Source: Candidatus Palauibacter poriticola
GTDB taxonomy: Bacteria > Gemmatimonadota > Gemmatimonadetes > Palauibacterales > Palauibacteraceae
DNA: 64,000 bases
Reading direction: 5' to 3'
Assembly (NCBI GenBank): GCA_012270965.1
Contig: JAAXHJ010000023.1
Span: forward strand, 176,649-240,648
In this document: in pieces, positions 17,162 through 25,478 of the stretch
Position numbering within the stretch: the stretch's first letter is position 1
How the letters are laid out: each line of letters begins with the position of its first letter
Program-made: the position numbers and the translations under genes
The notes under the pieces: model-generated
What the model saw: only the letters and a program-made list of their open reading frames with translations
Database searches by the model: none
What the model was told of the DNA's origin: nothing

Positions 17162-17818
17162 ATGAGCAATCAGTACGAGCTGCTGACGCTGTTCACCGAT
17201 GGTGGGTTCATGATGTACCCCCTTGTCCTCTGCTCGCTGATCGCGATCGGCGTTATGCTGGCCAAGGCGTGGACACTGACGATCGCCCACCGCGACTCGA
17301 AGAGGCTGCTCTACGAGATCGAGGACCTCGGAGTGAGCGGCCGGCTCGGTGAAGCGATCACCACGGCGGAAGAGACGCGGGGGCCCGTGGCCGCGATCCT
17401 CCTCGCCGGTCTGCGCCGGCTCCGCGACCGGGGCAGCGACGCGCGCTCCGACGGGAAGGACATCCAGAAGGCGATCGCGACGACCGGCGTGATCGAACTT
17501 GACTTCCTCGAACGCGGACTGACGGTCCTGGGTACGATCGCCAACGTCGCCCCCATGCTGGGTTTCCTCGGGACGGTGATCGGAATGATTCTCGCCTTCC
17601 AGGCCATCGAGATCGCCGGACAGGTGGAGCCGGGACTCGTCGCCGGCGGCATCAAGGTGGCGCTCATCACGACCGCCACCGGCCTCTCGATCGCGATCCC
17701 CGTCAACATCGGCTACAATTTCTTCGTCACTCGCATCGACCGTCTCATCCTCGACATGGAGGAAGGGGCGCAGGAGGTGCTCGGGCTCATTTGGGACCTC
17801 GAGGACCGGAGCGCGTAG
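17162..17818 (+). CDS. exbB: MotA/TolQ/ExbB proton-channel protein
   Basis: 218 residues. ExbB forms the pentameric proton channel that, with ExbD, energises TonB. Three membrane helices are visible: about 15-36, then a cytoplasmic domain, and two close helices in the conserved region (TVLGTIANVAPMLGFLGTVIGMI, split 118-140, and KVALITTATGLSIAIPVNIGYNF about 160-182). The ATG at 17162 follows ACGGGCAGGCGAA. It heads a four-gene operon with its own promoter and a strong terminator at 19568. Confidence 0.93.
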   Translation: MSNQYELLTLFTDGGFMMYPLVLCSLIAIGVMLAKAWTLTIAHRDSKRLLYEIEDLGVSGRLGEAITTAEETRGPVAAILLAGLRRLRDRGSDARSDGKDIQKAIATTGVIELDFLERGLTVLGTIANVAPMLGFLGTVIGMILAFQAIEIAGQVEPGLVAGGIKVALITTATGLSIAIPVNIGYNFFVTRIDRLILDMEEGAQEVLGLIWDLEDRSA

Positions 17819-17879
17819 CGGGCAAGCCGACGAACCCGGGGCTCACCCCCGTACCTCCAAACGGAGAAGGAAGTCCACG

Positions 17880-18302
17880 ATGGCGATCATGAAGCGCAAG
17901 CAGAAGGTGTCGGACGAGATCCCGACCTCTTCGATGGCGGACATCGCGTTCCTCCTCCTCGTCTTCTTCCTCACGACGACGGTGTTCAACGAGGAACGGG
18001 GACTGCCGATCGTGCTTCCGGAGCAGGCCGAGGAGCAGGATGTGTCGGGGCGGAACCTGATCTTCTTCATCGTGCAGCCGGACGGCCGCGTCATCGTGCG
18101 CCGGGGCGAGAGCGAACAGGAACAGGTCGTGGCGCACACGCAGGTGGCGAACATCCTGCGCACCGAACTGGCCGGCAACGAGAATCTCATCGCCGCCATC
18201 CAGACCCACCCCGACGCGGCCTACCGACACATGGTCAACGTGCTCGACGAAGTGAAGCTGGCGGGCGCCGAGCGAATCTCGCTACAGGAGATGGAGAACT
18301 AG
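17880..18302 (+). CDS. exbD: Biopolymer transport protein ExbD, first copy
   Basis: 140 residues. One N-terminal transmembrane helix contains the essential aspartate in SSMADIAFLLLVFF (Asp about residue 20). A periplasmic domain of about 90 residues follows, ending in a peptidoglycan- or TonB-facing fold. ATG at 17880; GGAGAAGGAAG lies upstream. The stop codon is immediately followed by the start of the second ExbD gene. Confidence 0.93.
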   Translation: MAIMKRKQKVSDEIPTSSMADIAFLLLVFFLTTTVFNEERGLPIVLPEQAEEQDVSGRNLIFFIVQPDGRVIVRRGESEQEQVVAHTQVANILRTELAGNENLIAAIQTHPDAAYRHMVNVLDEVKLAGAERISLQEMEN

Positions 18303-18749
18303 ATGGCCATCAGGGACAGCGGCTTCAAGAAAAAGTCCGGGTCGGACGGGTCGATCCCCACGTCGTCCATGGCCGACATCGCGTTCCTACTTCTCATCTT
18401 CTTCATGGTGACGACCGTCTTCCGGAAGGATCGGAACCGCCAGATCGAGTGGACGACCGCCGAAGCCACCGAGAAGATCGACGAGAAGCGGCAGAACATC
18501 CTCCATCTGTGGATCCAGCGCGACGGTTCGGTGTGGATCAACGACGTGCTGACGCCGTTTGAGGACATCTCGGAAACCGTCCGGCCGATCTACGCGGAAA
18601 ACCGTGAACTCGTGGTCGCGATTCGGGGGGACTCCGAGGTGCCTTATCAGCAGATCAATACGATAACGGAAGAACTGCAAGCGTCCGGCGCGGTCCGCGT
18701 CACCTTCGCCACACGACTCGAGCAGCGCGCGATGCGGGCTCGGCGCTAG
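18303..18749 (+). CDS. exbD: Biopolymer transport protein ExbD, second copy
   Basis: 148 residues. Same design as the preceding gene: a basic N-terminus, SSMADIAFLLLIFFM with the membrane aspartate, then a periplasmic domain. Outside the membrane helix the two proteins differ widely, so they are old paralogues, not a recent duplication. The pair may form a mixed ExbD dimer in one ExbB channel. The ATG at 18303 abuts the previous stop. Confidence 0.92.
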   Translation: MAIRDSGFKKKSGSDGSIPTSSMADIAFLLLIFFMVTTVFRKDRNRQIEWTTAEATEKIDEKRQNILHLWIQRDGSVWINDVLTPFEDISETVRPIYAENRELVVAIRGDSEVPYQQINTITEELQASGAVRVTFATRLEQRAMRARR

Positions 18750-18800
18750 TCCGCCAAACGTAGCAAACACGACGGGTTTCTGGAGACCGGGAGGGAAACG

Positions 18801-19460
18801 ATGGAAGAGACCGGAATTCGGCTCACCGCGAACGATCAGTTCAAGCGGGCGAGCACCAACTGGACGCAGATCGGCCTGATCGTCGCCGTCACGCTCCACT
18901 TCGGGCTGTTCGTCCTCGTACGCCCGTTCGAGGCGGCGGACCTCGGCGTGGTGGCCGACGAGATCGAAGCGGTGGCGTTGCCGCCGGAAGTGAAGATCCC
19001 GCCGCCGCCGGAACAGATCGCCCGTCCGGCCACGCCGCGGGTCGCTTCGGTCGACATCTCCGAGGACATCACGATCGCGGAAACGACGTTCGAGTCGTTC
19101 ACGACGGACAACGCCCTGCCCCCGCCTCCGGAGACCGGGAGTGCGGCGGACCGGCCGTCGTTCATCGTGTACGATACCCCTCCCGTGATGACGAATCCCG
19201 GGGAAATCCAGCAGATTCTGGAGCGGGAATACCCGCGCACGCTGAAGGACGCGGGGATCGGCGGACGCGTCGAACTCTGGCTCTACGTGACCGAGGCCGG
19301 GACCGTCGAAAACTTCGAAGTGAAAACCTCCTCCGATAATCCCCTTCTCGACGAGGCTGCCGGGAGGGTCGTACAGCAGATGAAGTTCACGCCTGCCAAG
19401 AACCGCGACAAGGTCACGGCGGTCTGGGTCTCCCAGTGGGTGACGTTCCAAGTGATCTAG
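18801..19460 (+). CDS. tonB: TonB family energy transducer
   Basis: 219 residues. A cytoplasmic N-terminus of about 22 residues precedes one membrane helix (IGLIVAVTLHFGLFVLV, about 25-41). A proline-rich periplasmic spacer (PPEVKIPPPPEQ; LPPPPETG) comes next, then a C-terminal TonB domain (about 135-219) with YPRTLKDAGIGGRVELWLYV and VVQQMKFTPAKNRDK. TonB transmits the proton-motive force from ExbB/ExbD to outer-membrane receptors, so an outer membrane is implied. No receptor gene is nearby. A terminator follows after a repeat element. Confidence 0.93.
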   Translation: MEETGIRLTANDQFKRASTNWTQIGLIVAVTLHFGLFVLVRPFEAADLGVVADEIEAVALPPEVKIPPPPEQIARPATPRVASVDISEDITIAETTFESFTTDNALPPPPETGSAADRPSFIVYDTPPVMTNPGEIQQILEREYPRTLKDAGIGGRVELWLYVTEAGTVENFEVKTSSDNPLLDEAAGRVVQQMKFTPAKNRDKVTAVWVSQWVTFQVI

Positions 19461-19540
19461 CAAGGCCGTGGCGAACCCCGCGTCAGCGCCGCTCGAACGC
19501 AGCGGGACTTTCGCAGGGGCCTGCCGACCATGGGCTGCTT
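19461..19540. repeat. Dispersed palindromic repeat, copy 4
   Basis: Starts directly after the tonB stop. The left arm GGCGAACCCCGC is imperfectly complementary to the right arm GCGGGACTTTCGC, with the shared core GTCAGCGCCGCTCGAACGC between them. It lies upstream of the true terminator. Confidence 0.65.
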
Positions 19541-19567
19541 GATCGGGCAGGTGTGAGGGCAGCGGCG

Positions 19568-19605
19568 AGCGCCCGGCGACGCAAGCGACGCCGGGCGCTT
19601 CTCTT
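19568..19605 (+). terminator. Strong intrinsic terminator of the ExbB/ExbD/TonB operon
   Basis: A perfect 11-bp stem AGCGCCCGGCG/CGCCGGGCGCT with a 10-base loop is followed by TTCTCTT. Confidence 0.88.
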
Positions 19606-19677
19606 AACAGCCCGCGCCGAGACCCGGCGGGCGCTTCACGCTCGCGGCGCTGACGCCGGGTCTCGCCACGGGCTGTT
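19606..19677. repeat. Dispersed palindromic repeat, copy 5 (best-formed copy)
   Basis: Two 24-base arms (19606-19629 and 19654-19677) match as inverted repeats at 22 of 24 positions. The left arm starts AACAGCCCG; the right arm ends CCACGGGCTGTT. The 24-base loop contains GCGCTTCAC and GGCGCTGA. It abuts the operon terminator. Confidence 0.75.
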
Positions 19678-19740
19678 GCGCGGTTCGCCCGTCGCCGCCG
19701 GAAGCGCGGCGGATCGCTCGCATCGCCGCCAGCCGGCCCG

Positions 19741-19754
19741 TAGACTGTGCCGCG
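19741..19754 (+). promoter_or_regulatory. -10 box of a probable leaderless promoter for yggS
   Basis: TAGACT (19741-19746) ends 7 bases before the GTG start codon, where transcription itself would begin. It is identical to the -10 box of the exbB promoter. No good -35 box lies 17 bases upstream (TCGCAT). Confidence 0.45.
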
Positions 19755-20452
19755 TGACGAAAGATGAGGTCGAGGCCCGGCTGGCCAAGGTGACGGAGCG
19801 CATCGAGGCGGCGGCGAGGCGGGCTGGACGGCGCGCGAGCGATGTCGAGATCCTGCCCGTGACGAAGGGACATTCCGCCCGGGGAATCGAGATCGTGAAG
19901 GCTCTGGGCGTGGGCCGGATTGGCGAAAACCGGGTGCCGGAGGCCGAGGCCAAGCGGTCGGAGCTGGGCCCGACGCCCGGTGTCGCGTGGCACCTGATCG
20001 GCCGGCTGCAGCGCAACAAGGCGCGCCGTGCGGTCCGGCTGTTCGATGTCGTGGAGTCGGTGGACAGCGTGCGGCTCGCGGGCACGCTGAGCCGGATCAT
20101 CGGGGAGGAGGGGCGCGAACCGGTCGAGGTGCTCGTGCAGGTAAACACGTCGGGAGAGGCCGCGAAGGCCGGCTTGGGCCCCGACGTCGCGCTCGACGCC
20201 GTGGCCGAGATCTGCGAGCTGCCCGGCCTGCGCGTGGGCGGACTGATGACGATGGCGCCCTTTACGCTGGACGAAGCCGTGGTCCGGCCCGCGTTCCGCG
20301 GCGCGGCGCGGCTGCTGGAGCGCTGCCGGGAGGAGATCCGGGGCTTCGGGGGCCGGGCGCTCTCGATGGGGATGAGCAACGACTTCGAGATCGCGATCGA
20401 GGAGGGGAGCACGCGCGTGCGGCTGGGCACCGTGCTACTGGGGGAGAGATGA
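19754..20452 (+). CDS. YggS/PROSC family pyridoxal-phosphate homeostasis protein
   Basis: 232 residues. A single-domain PLP-binding TIM barrel: the Schiff-base lysine is Lys38 in LPVTKGHS. Other family motifs are GENRVPEAEAK, WHLIGRLQRNKARRAV, LVQVNTSGEAAKAG and LSMGMSNDFEIAIEEGST. The family balances PLP vitamers and is not a racemase despite the fold. The GTG start at 19754 lacks a Shine-Dalgarno sequence and sits 7 bases after a -10 box. It overlaps divIVA by 4 bases (ATGA), the neighbour found in Gram-positive clusters. Confidence 0.94.
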   Translation: MTKDEVEARLAKVTERIEAAARRAGRRASDVEILPVTKGHSARGIEIVKALGVGRIGENRVPEAEAKRSELGPTPGVAWHLIGRLQRNKARRAVRLFDVVESVDSVRLAGTLSRIIGEEGREPVEVLVQVNTSGEAAKAGLGPDVALDAVAEICELPGLRVGGLMTMAPFTLDEAVVRPAFRGAARLLERCREEIRGFGGRALSMGMSNDFEIAIEEGSTRVRLGTVLLGER

Positions 20453-21138
20453 TCGACCTGACGCCGCTCGACATCCGCAAGAAGAGGGACGATTTCAGGC
20501 GTTCCGTGCGCGGCTACGACGCACAGCAGGTCGATGCGTTTCTCGCGGTCGTGGCGGATTGTCTCGAACGCTATGTGCGCGAGCACGTCGTGCTCAGCGA
20601 CCGGATCGAGCAGCAGAAGCACCAGTTGGAGAGCTACAAGGCCCGCGAGCGGGCCCTCAACGAAGCGCTTCTGGCCGCGCAGGAGTTGCGCGAGGAGGCC
20701 CGCCTGCAGTCCGAGCGCGATACGGCCGTGCGCCTCCGCGAGGCCGAAGTCCGCGCGGGCGCCGTTCTCGCCGACGCGGAGCGAGCCGTTCGCCTCTGCC
20801 ACGACAAGGTCGAAGACCTGAAGGCGACCCGGGGCCGCTTCCTCGCCTCGCTGCGGAAACTCTTCGGGCGCTTTGACGAATACCTCGACTTCGAGGAGGA
20901 GCGGTTCGGGGAGGGATCGAGCGATCTCGATCGGTTCATCGAGCGGCTGCGGGGGACGGGCGGAGGGTCCGATCATGCCGAGCCGCCCCGGGACGGGGCT
21001 CCCGATCCGGATCCGGGCCGGGATGGAACCCGCGAGGCTGCCGCCGCCGAGGCCACGGCTCCGCCACCCAATGCCGAGCCCCCGCCTCCATCGATTAGCC
21101 GGGTCGACGTCGGCGGTTCGGGCGCCGCGTCGACCTGA
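20449..21138 (+). CDS. divIVA: DivIVA domain protein
   Basis: 229 residues. The N-terminal lipid-binding DivIVA domain is typical: LTPLDIRKKRDDFRRSVRGYDAQQVDAFL. A long coiled coil (about 35-165, rich in Glu/Arg/Leu) follows, then a disordered Pro/Ala/Gly tail. DivIVA proteins bind curved membrane at poles or septa and recruit division or growth proteins. The ATG overlaps the yggS stop. ileS begins 86 bases downstream, as in many Firmicutes and Actinobacteria, although TonB here implies two membranes. Confidence 0.9.
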   Translation: MIDLTPLDIRKKRDDFRRSVRGYDAQQVDAFLAVVADCLERYVREHVVLSDRIEQQKHQLESYKARERALNEALLAAQELREEARLQSERDTAVRLREAEVRAGAVLADAERAVRLCHDKVEDLKATRGRFLASLRKLFGRFDEYLDFEEERFGEGSSDLDRFIERLRGTGGGSDHAEPPRDGAPDPDPGRDGTREAAAAEATAPPPNAEPPPPSISRVDVGGSGAAST

Positions 21139-21224
21139 CCGCGGCGCCCGGCTGCGCACGCCCGCCGTTCCGACGACGGCGTCGGCCATCCGGGAATCAC
21201 CAGATCACCAGACGGAGTACCTCC

Positions 21225-24200
21225 ATGGCCTACCGGCCAATACCGGAGTCCGTACGCGGGCTCGAAACGGAAGTCCTCGGACGCTGGGAGGAAGAGAAGA
21301 CCTTCGAGCGCAGCCTCGCGGCCCGGGCGGATGCGCCGGACTTCGTCTTCTACGAGGGGCCCCCGACCGCGAACGCCGCGCCCGGCGTCCATCACATCCT
21401 CGCCCGCACGATCAAGGACGCGGTGGCGCGGTACCGCACCATGTCCGGTCGCCACGTACCGCGGAAGGCGGGTTGGGATACGCACGGGCTGCCGGTGGAA
21501 CTCGAAGTCGAGCGTTCGCTCGGCATCTCCGGCAAGCCGGACATCGAGCGTTACGGGATCCGAGAGTTCAACAACACGTGCCGGGACAACGTGTTCCGCT
21601 ACCAGGACGCTTGGGAGCGGCTGTCCCGGGACATCGGCTACTGGCTGGACTACGGCGAACCGTACGTCACGTACTCGCGTGAGTTCATCGAGTCGGGCTG
21701 GTGGGCGCTCTCGGAGATCGAGAAGCGGGGCCTGCTGTACCGGGGATACCGCGTCATCCCGACATGCCCGCGCTGCGGCACCGGCCTCTCGAGCCACGAG
21801 GTGGCCCAGGGTTACCGAGACGTCACCGAGCCCACCGTCACCATCAAGTTTCACCTCGTCGACGACCCGGACGGCGCACGGATCCTGAGCTGGACGACGA
21901 CCCCGTGGACGCTTCCCGGCAACCTCGGCCTCGCGGTGGGGCCCGGCATCCCCTATGCCCGCGTCCGCGTCCTGCCCGAGGACGCGGACGGCGGCACGCC
22001 CCCCCCCCTCGCGCACGACGGGCCCGGCGGGGCTTCGCCCGGGGAAGTGCTCATCCTGGCCCGCGACCGAATCTCCGAGGTGCTGCGGCACCCCTATGAG
22101 ATCGTCGGGGAAATGCGTGCGGACGAACTCGCGGGACGGAGCTACCGCCCCCTCTTCCCGGGAGCCGTGGACGGCGCCGGCTCCGACGCGGCGTGGACGG
22201 TGCTCGAGGCGGACTTCGTCACGGTCGACGAAGGGACGGGCGTCGTCCATACGGCGGTGATGTACGGAGAGGACGACTTTCGGCTGGGGGAGGCCGCGGG
22301 GCTGCCGATGCAGCACACGGTTGGCGAGGATGGGCGGTTTCTCGACACCGTGCCGGGCGGAATCGCCGGGATGCATGTGAAGGATCGAGAGACGGAGCGC
22401 GCGCTCCGCGACTGGGCCGTCGCGCACGACCAGCTGTACATGCGCGAGATGTACGAACACAGCTATCCGCACTGTTGGCGCTGCGACAGCGCGCTCCTCT
22501 ACATGGCGCGCGATTCCTGGTACATCCGGACGACCGCCGTGAAGTCTCGCCTGCTCGAGCACAACGCGTCCATCGACTGGCATCCGCCCGAGACGGGATC
22601 AGGCCGCATGGGCGAGTGGCTGCAGAACAACGTCGACTGGGCGCTCTCGCGCGAGCGGTACTGGGGAACCCCCCTCCCCATCTGGTTCTGCTCCGAGGAC
22701 GATGGACACCGGGAGGTGCTCGGCTCCTTCGCGGAGCTGGGGCGCCGCGTCGGCGGCCTCCCCGAGGACTTCGATCCCCATCGGCCGGGGATCGACGGGT
22801 ACGAGTGGAGCTGCGGCGTCGACGGGTGCGGCGGGACGATGCGGCGCGTGCCGGAAGTCGCCGACGCGTGGTTCGACTCCGGCTCGATGCCCTACGCCCA
22901 GTGGCACTATCCGTTCGAGAACCGGGACCGGTTCGAGCGCTACTTCCCGGCCGACTACATCGCCGAAGGGGTCGACCAGACGCGCGGCTGGTTCTACTCG
23001 CTCCTCGCACTGTCCACGATCCTCTTCGACCGGGCACCGTTCCGGGCCGTCATCGTCAACGACCAAGTACTCGACGCGAAGGGGCGGAAGATGTCGAAGT
23101 CGCGGGGCAACGCGGTGGACCCGCGCCACGCGCTCGACACCTACGGGGCCGATGTCACGCGCTTCTACTTCCTCTCGGGGTCCAACCCCTGGGTGCCGAA
23201 GCGGTGGGATCGGTCGGCGCTGCGCGAAACCGACCGCAAGCTGTTCGCCACGCTCCGTCACACGTATCGCTTCTTCGCCCTCTACGCGAACGAGGAGGGA
23301 TGGTCTCACGCCGCCTCCACGGCGGCCCCGGTGTCCGGCCGAAGCGACCTCGACCGCTGGGTGCTCGCACGCCTCGACCGGGTCGTGCGGGTCGTGGGAG
23401 AAGCGCTCGACTCGTTCGATCTCACGGCCGGCGCGCGCGCCATCCAGGAGTTCGTGCTCGATGACGTGTCGAACTGGTACGTGCGCCGCAGCCGCGACCG
23501 CTTCTGGGCGACGCGGCCCGGGGCGGTGGCCGCGAGCGCCGATGCCTTCGCGACGCTGCACGAGTGTCTCGCCACGACCGCTCGGCTGCTCGCCCCGTAC
23601 GCTCCCTTCATGTCCGATTGGCTGTATCGGGCGCTCACGGACGAAGCGTCCGTCCACCTAGCGGACTATCCGGCGCCGGAGGGGCATTCTGAGCCCGAAC
23701 TCGAACAGGCGATGGACGATGTTCGACGCTTGGTGGCGCTGGGCCGCGCCGCGCGGGAAAAGGCGGGGGTCCGGATTCGGCAGCCGCTGCGCGCGCTGCA
23801 CGCGGTTCTGCCGGAAGGGCGGGCGCTGGCGGACTCCATGGTGGCCCTGGCGATGGAGGAACTCAACGTAAAACAGGTTGTGTCGCTGGGTGACAGCGAA
23901 GATCTTACCCGGTTGTACGCGAAGCCGCGCTTCGGGGTGCTGGGTCCGAAACACGGCGCGCGTACGCCGGCGGTCGCGGCCCGGATCGCGAATCTGAACG
24001 CGGCTGACCTGAGAGGGCTCAGAGATGGGGAGCCGCTCGACATCGAGATCGGGGGCGAACGGGTTCGGGTGAAGCCCGAAGACCTCGTGATTCGGGAGGA
24101 GACGCTCACCGATCTCGCCGTGGCGACGGGAGGCGGTTACCTCGCGGCCGTGGACACCGAACTCGATGATGCCCTGCGCGCGGAAGGTTACGCGCGGGAG

Positions 24201-24452
24201 ATCGTGAATCGCGTCCAGCGGCTGCGGCGCGATGCGGGACTGGAGGTGGCCGACCGCATCCGCCTCGGCGTGGCGGGTCCGGAGGATCTGGAGCGGGCCG
24301 TGTCGACACATGCGGACTACATTGCCGGCGAGACGCTGGCCGTGGAGGTGCGAACCGGGTCGGCCGCGCGAAGAGGCCCGAATACGTCTGTGGTGAAGAT
24401 CGACGATGTCGAGGTCCGGATCGGAATCGGCGGCGTCGGCGAACGCGCCTGA
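21225..24452 (+). CDS. ileS: Isoleucyl-tRNA synthetase, HHI-type (IleS2-like)
   Basis: 1075 residues. The enzyme charges tRNA-Ile. The class I HIGH motif appears as H56H57IL in PGVHHILARTIKD, followed by GWDTHGLPVELEVE and a CP1 editing domain with WTTTPWTLPGN; the KMSKS loop is exact (622-626). The HHI form and the length near 1050-1075 are features of the eukaryote-like IleRS clade found in Actinobacteria and some others, whose members include mupirocin-insensitive enzymes. Insensitivity here is inference. The first ATG with GGAGTACCTCC upstream was used. Confidence 0.97.
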   Translation: MAYRPIPESVRGLETEVLGRWEEEKTFERSLAARADAPDFVFYEGPPTANAAPGVHHILARTIKDAVARYRTMSGRHVPRKAGWDTHGLPVELEVERSLGISGKPDIERYGIREFNNTCRDNVFRYQDAWERLSRDIGYWLDYGEPYVTYSREFIESGWWALSEIEKRGLLYRGYRVIPTCPRCGTGLSSHEVAQGYRDVTEPTVTIKFHLVDDPDGARILSWTTTPWTLPGNLGLAVGPGIPYARVRVLPEDADGGTPPPLAHDGPGGASPGEVLILARDRISEVLRHPYEIVGEMRADELAGRSYRPLFPGAVDGAGSDAAWTVLEADFVTVDEGTGVVHTAVMYGEDDFRLGEAAGLPMQHTVGEDGRFLDTVPGGIAGMHVKDRETERALRDWAVAHDQLYMREMYEHSYPHCWRCDSALLYMARDSWYIRTTAVKSRLLEHNASIDWHPPETGSGRMGEWLQNNVDWALSRERYWGTPLPIWFCSEDDGHREVLGSFAELGRRVGGLPEDFDPHRPGIDGYEWSCGVDGCGGTMRRVPEVADAWFDSGSMPYAQWHYPFENRDRFERYFPADYIAEGVDQTRGWFYSLLALSTILFDRAPFRAVIVNDQVLDAKGRKMSKSRGNAVDPRHALDTYGADVTRFYFLSGSNPWVPKRWDRSALRETDRKLFATLRHTYRFFALYANEEGWSHAASTAAPVSGRSDLDRWVLARLDRVVRVVGEALDSFDLTAGARAIQEFVLDDVSNWYVRRSRDRFWATRPGAVAASADAFATLHECLATTARLLAPYAPFMSDWLYRALTDEASVHLADYPAPEGHSEPELEQAMDDVRRLVALGRAAREKAGVRIRQPLRALHAVLPEGRALADSMVALAMEELNVKQVVSLGDSEDLTRLYAKPRFGVLGPKHGARTPAVAARIANLNAADLRGLRDGEPLDIEIGGERVRVKPEDLVIREETLTDLAVATGGGYLAAVDTELDDALRAEGYAREIVNRVQRLRRDAGLEVADRIRLGVAGPEDLERAVSTHADYIAGETLAVEVRTGSAARRGPNTSVVKIDDVEVRIGIGGVGERA

Positions 24453-24457
24453 GAAGG

Positions 24458-24835
24458 ATGAACGCGGAACAACGAAAACACATCGAGAAAAGGTTGCTGG
24501 AGGCCCGGGCGCGCGCGACGCGGGAACTCGGGCAGTACGACGAATCGTTCACGAGTTCCCTCCAGGGGGCGGACAGCGACCTGGCCGCCTACAGCTTCCA
24601 TATGGCGGACCAGGGGACGGACGCCATGGAGCGCGAGAAGGCGTTTCTGTTCGCAAGCAAGGAAGGTCGTTTGCTCTACCACATCGACGAGGCGCTGAGG
24701 CGGCTCTATCGGAACCCGGAGCAATTCGGACGGTGTGAGCACTGCGGCGACGAGGTCAGCTTCGAGCGGCTCGACGCCCTCCCGCACGCGCGGCTCTGCA
24801 TCCGCTGCAAGGAAAAGGAAGAGACCGGTGCCTGA
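24458..24835 (+). CDS. TraR/DksA family C4 zinc-finger protein
   Basis: 125 residues. An N-terminal helical hairpin carries an acidic tip (HMADQGTDAMEREKAF). A C4 zinc finger follows, with Cys93-x2-Cys96 and Cys114-x2-Cys117. DksA-like proteins enter the RNA polymerase secondary channel and modulate initiation, often with ppGpp. The ATG lies 6 bases after the ileS stop and uses GAGAAGG as ribosome site. Its 3' end overlaps lspA by 8 bases. Confidence 0.92.
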   Translation: MNAEQRKHIEKRLLEARARATRELGQYDESFTSSLQGADSDLAAYSFHMADQGTDAMEREKAFLFASKEGRLLYHIDEALRRLYRNPEQFGRCEHCGDEVSFERLDALPHARLCIRCKEKEETGA

Positions 24836-25478
24836 AGCTTCCGGAGGGGTGGACGGCGCCACCCGCGAACACGGGTCGCCCGCCCTGCCGGGCAGCGGCG
24901 ACCTCGCCGTCCGCCTCTGGTTGACGCTCGTGCCGATCATCGTCATCCTCGCCTTGGACATCGTCACCAAGGCTTGGGTCATGAACACGTTCGAGCTGTA
25001 CGAGCGGACTCCGGTGATCGGCGACTTCCTTCGCTTCACCTACACGCACAACCGCGGCGCCGCCTTCGGGCTCAACATCGGCGAACACTCGCGGATTTTC
25101 TTTCTGATCCTCTCCTTGGTCGCGCTCGGCGTGCTCGGCGTCCTCTACCGCGGCACACCGTCCTCCGATCGACTGCGCATCCTCGCCATCTCGCTCGTCT
25201 CCGCCGGCGCGCTCGGCAACATCTGGGATCGCATCCGGCTGGAGGCGGGGGTCGTGGACTTCCTCGACTTCGGCATCGGCACGCACCGCTTTCCCATCTT
25301 CAACATCGCGGATTCCGCCGTGACGGTCGGCGCGGTGCTGTTGCTGATCTCGTTCTGGCTCGAGGGCCGGCGCGAGCGGGAGATCGCGGCTGCGGCGGCG
25401 GAGGCGGCCGGGGCGGCGGAGGCGGCTGCGTCGTCGGAGGCGGCCGCGGCGGCGGAGGCGGGCCCCCGAGTGAGGTGA
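24828..25478 (+). CDS. lspA: Lipoprotein signal peptidase (signal peptidase II)
   Basis: 216 residues from a GTG inside the traR end. An aspartyl protease in the membrane that removes signal peptides from prolipoproteins. Four hydrophobic helices are visible. The conserved segments THNRGAAFG, GALGNIWDR (catalytic Asp134) and FNIADSAVTVG (catalytic Asp162) are present. The family is usually 150-170 residues. Extra length comes from a 25-residue N-terminal extension and a C-terminal Ala/Glu tail encoded by GCGGCGGAGGCGGC-type repetition (25386-25462). Confidence 0.94.
   Translation: MPEASGGVDGATREHGSPALPGSGDLAVRLWLTLVPIIVILALDIVTKAWVMNTFELYERTPVIGDFLRFTYTHNRGAAFGLNIGEHSRIFFLILSLVALGVLGVLYRGTPSSDRLRILAISLVSAGALGNIWDRIRLEAGVVDFLDFGIGTHRFPIFNIADSAVTVGAVLLLISFWLEGRREREIAAAAAEAAGAAEAAASSEAAAAAEAGPRVR

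Noticed and set aside
18303..18749. Second ExbD as a recent duplication or pseudogene
   Set aside because: It is full length, keeps the membrane aspartate, and differs widely from the first copy outside the helix, so it is an intact, older paralogue.
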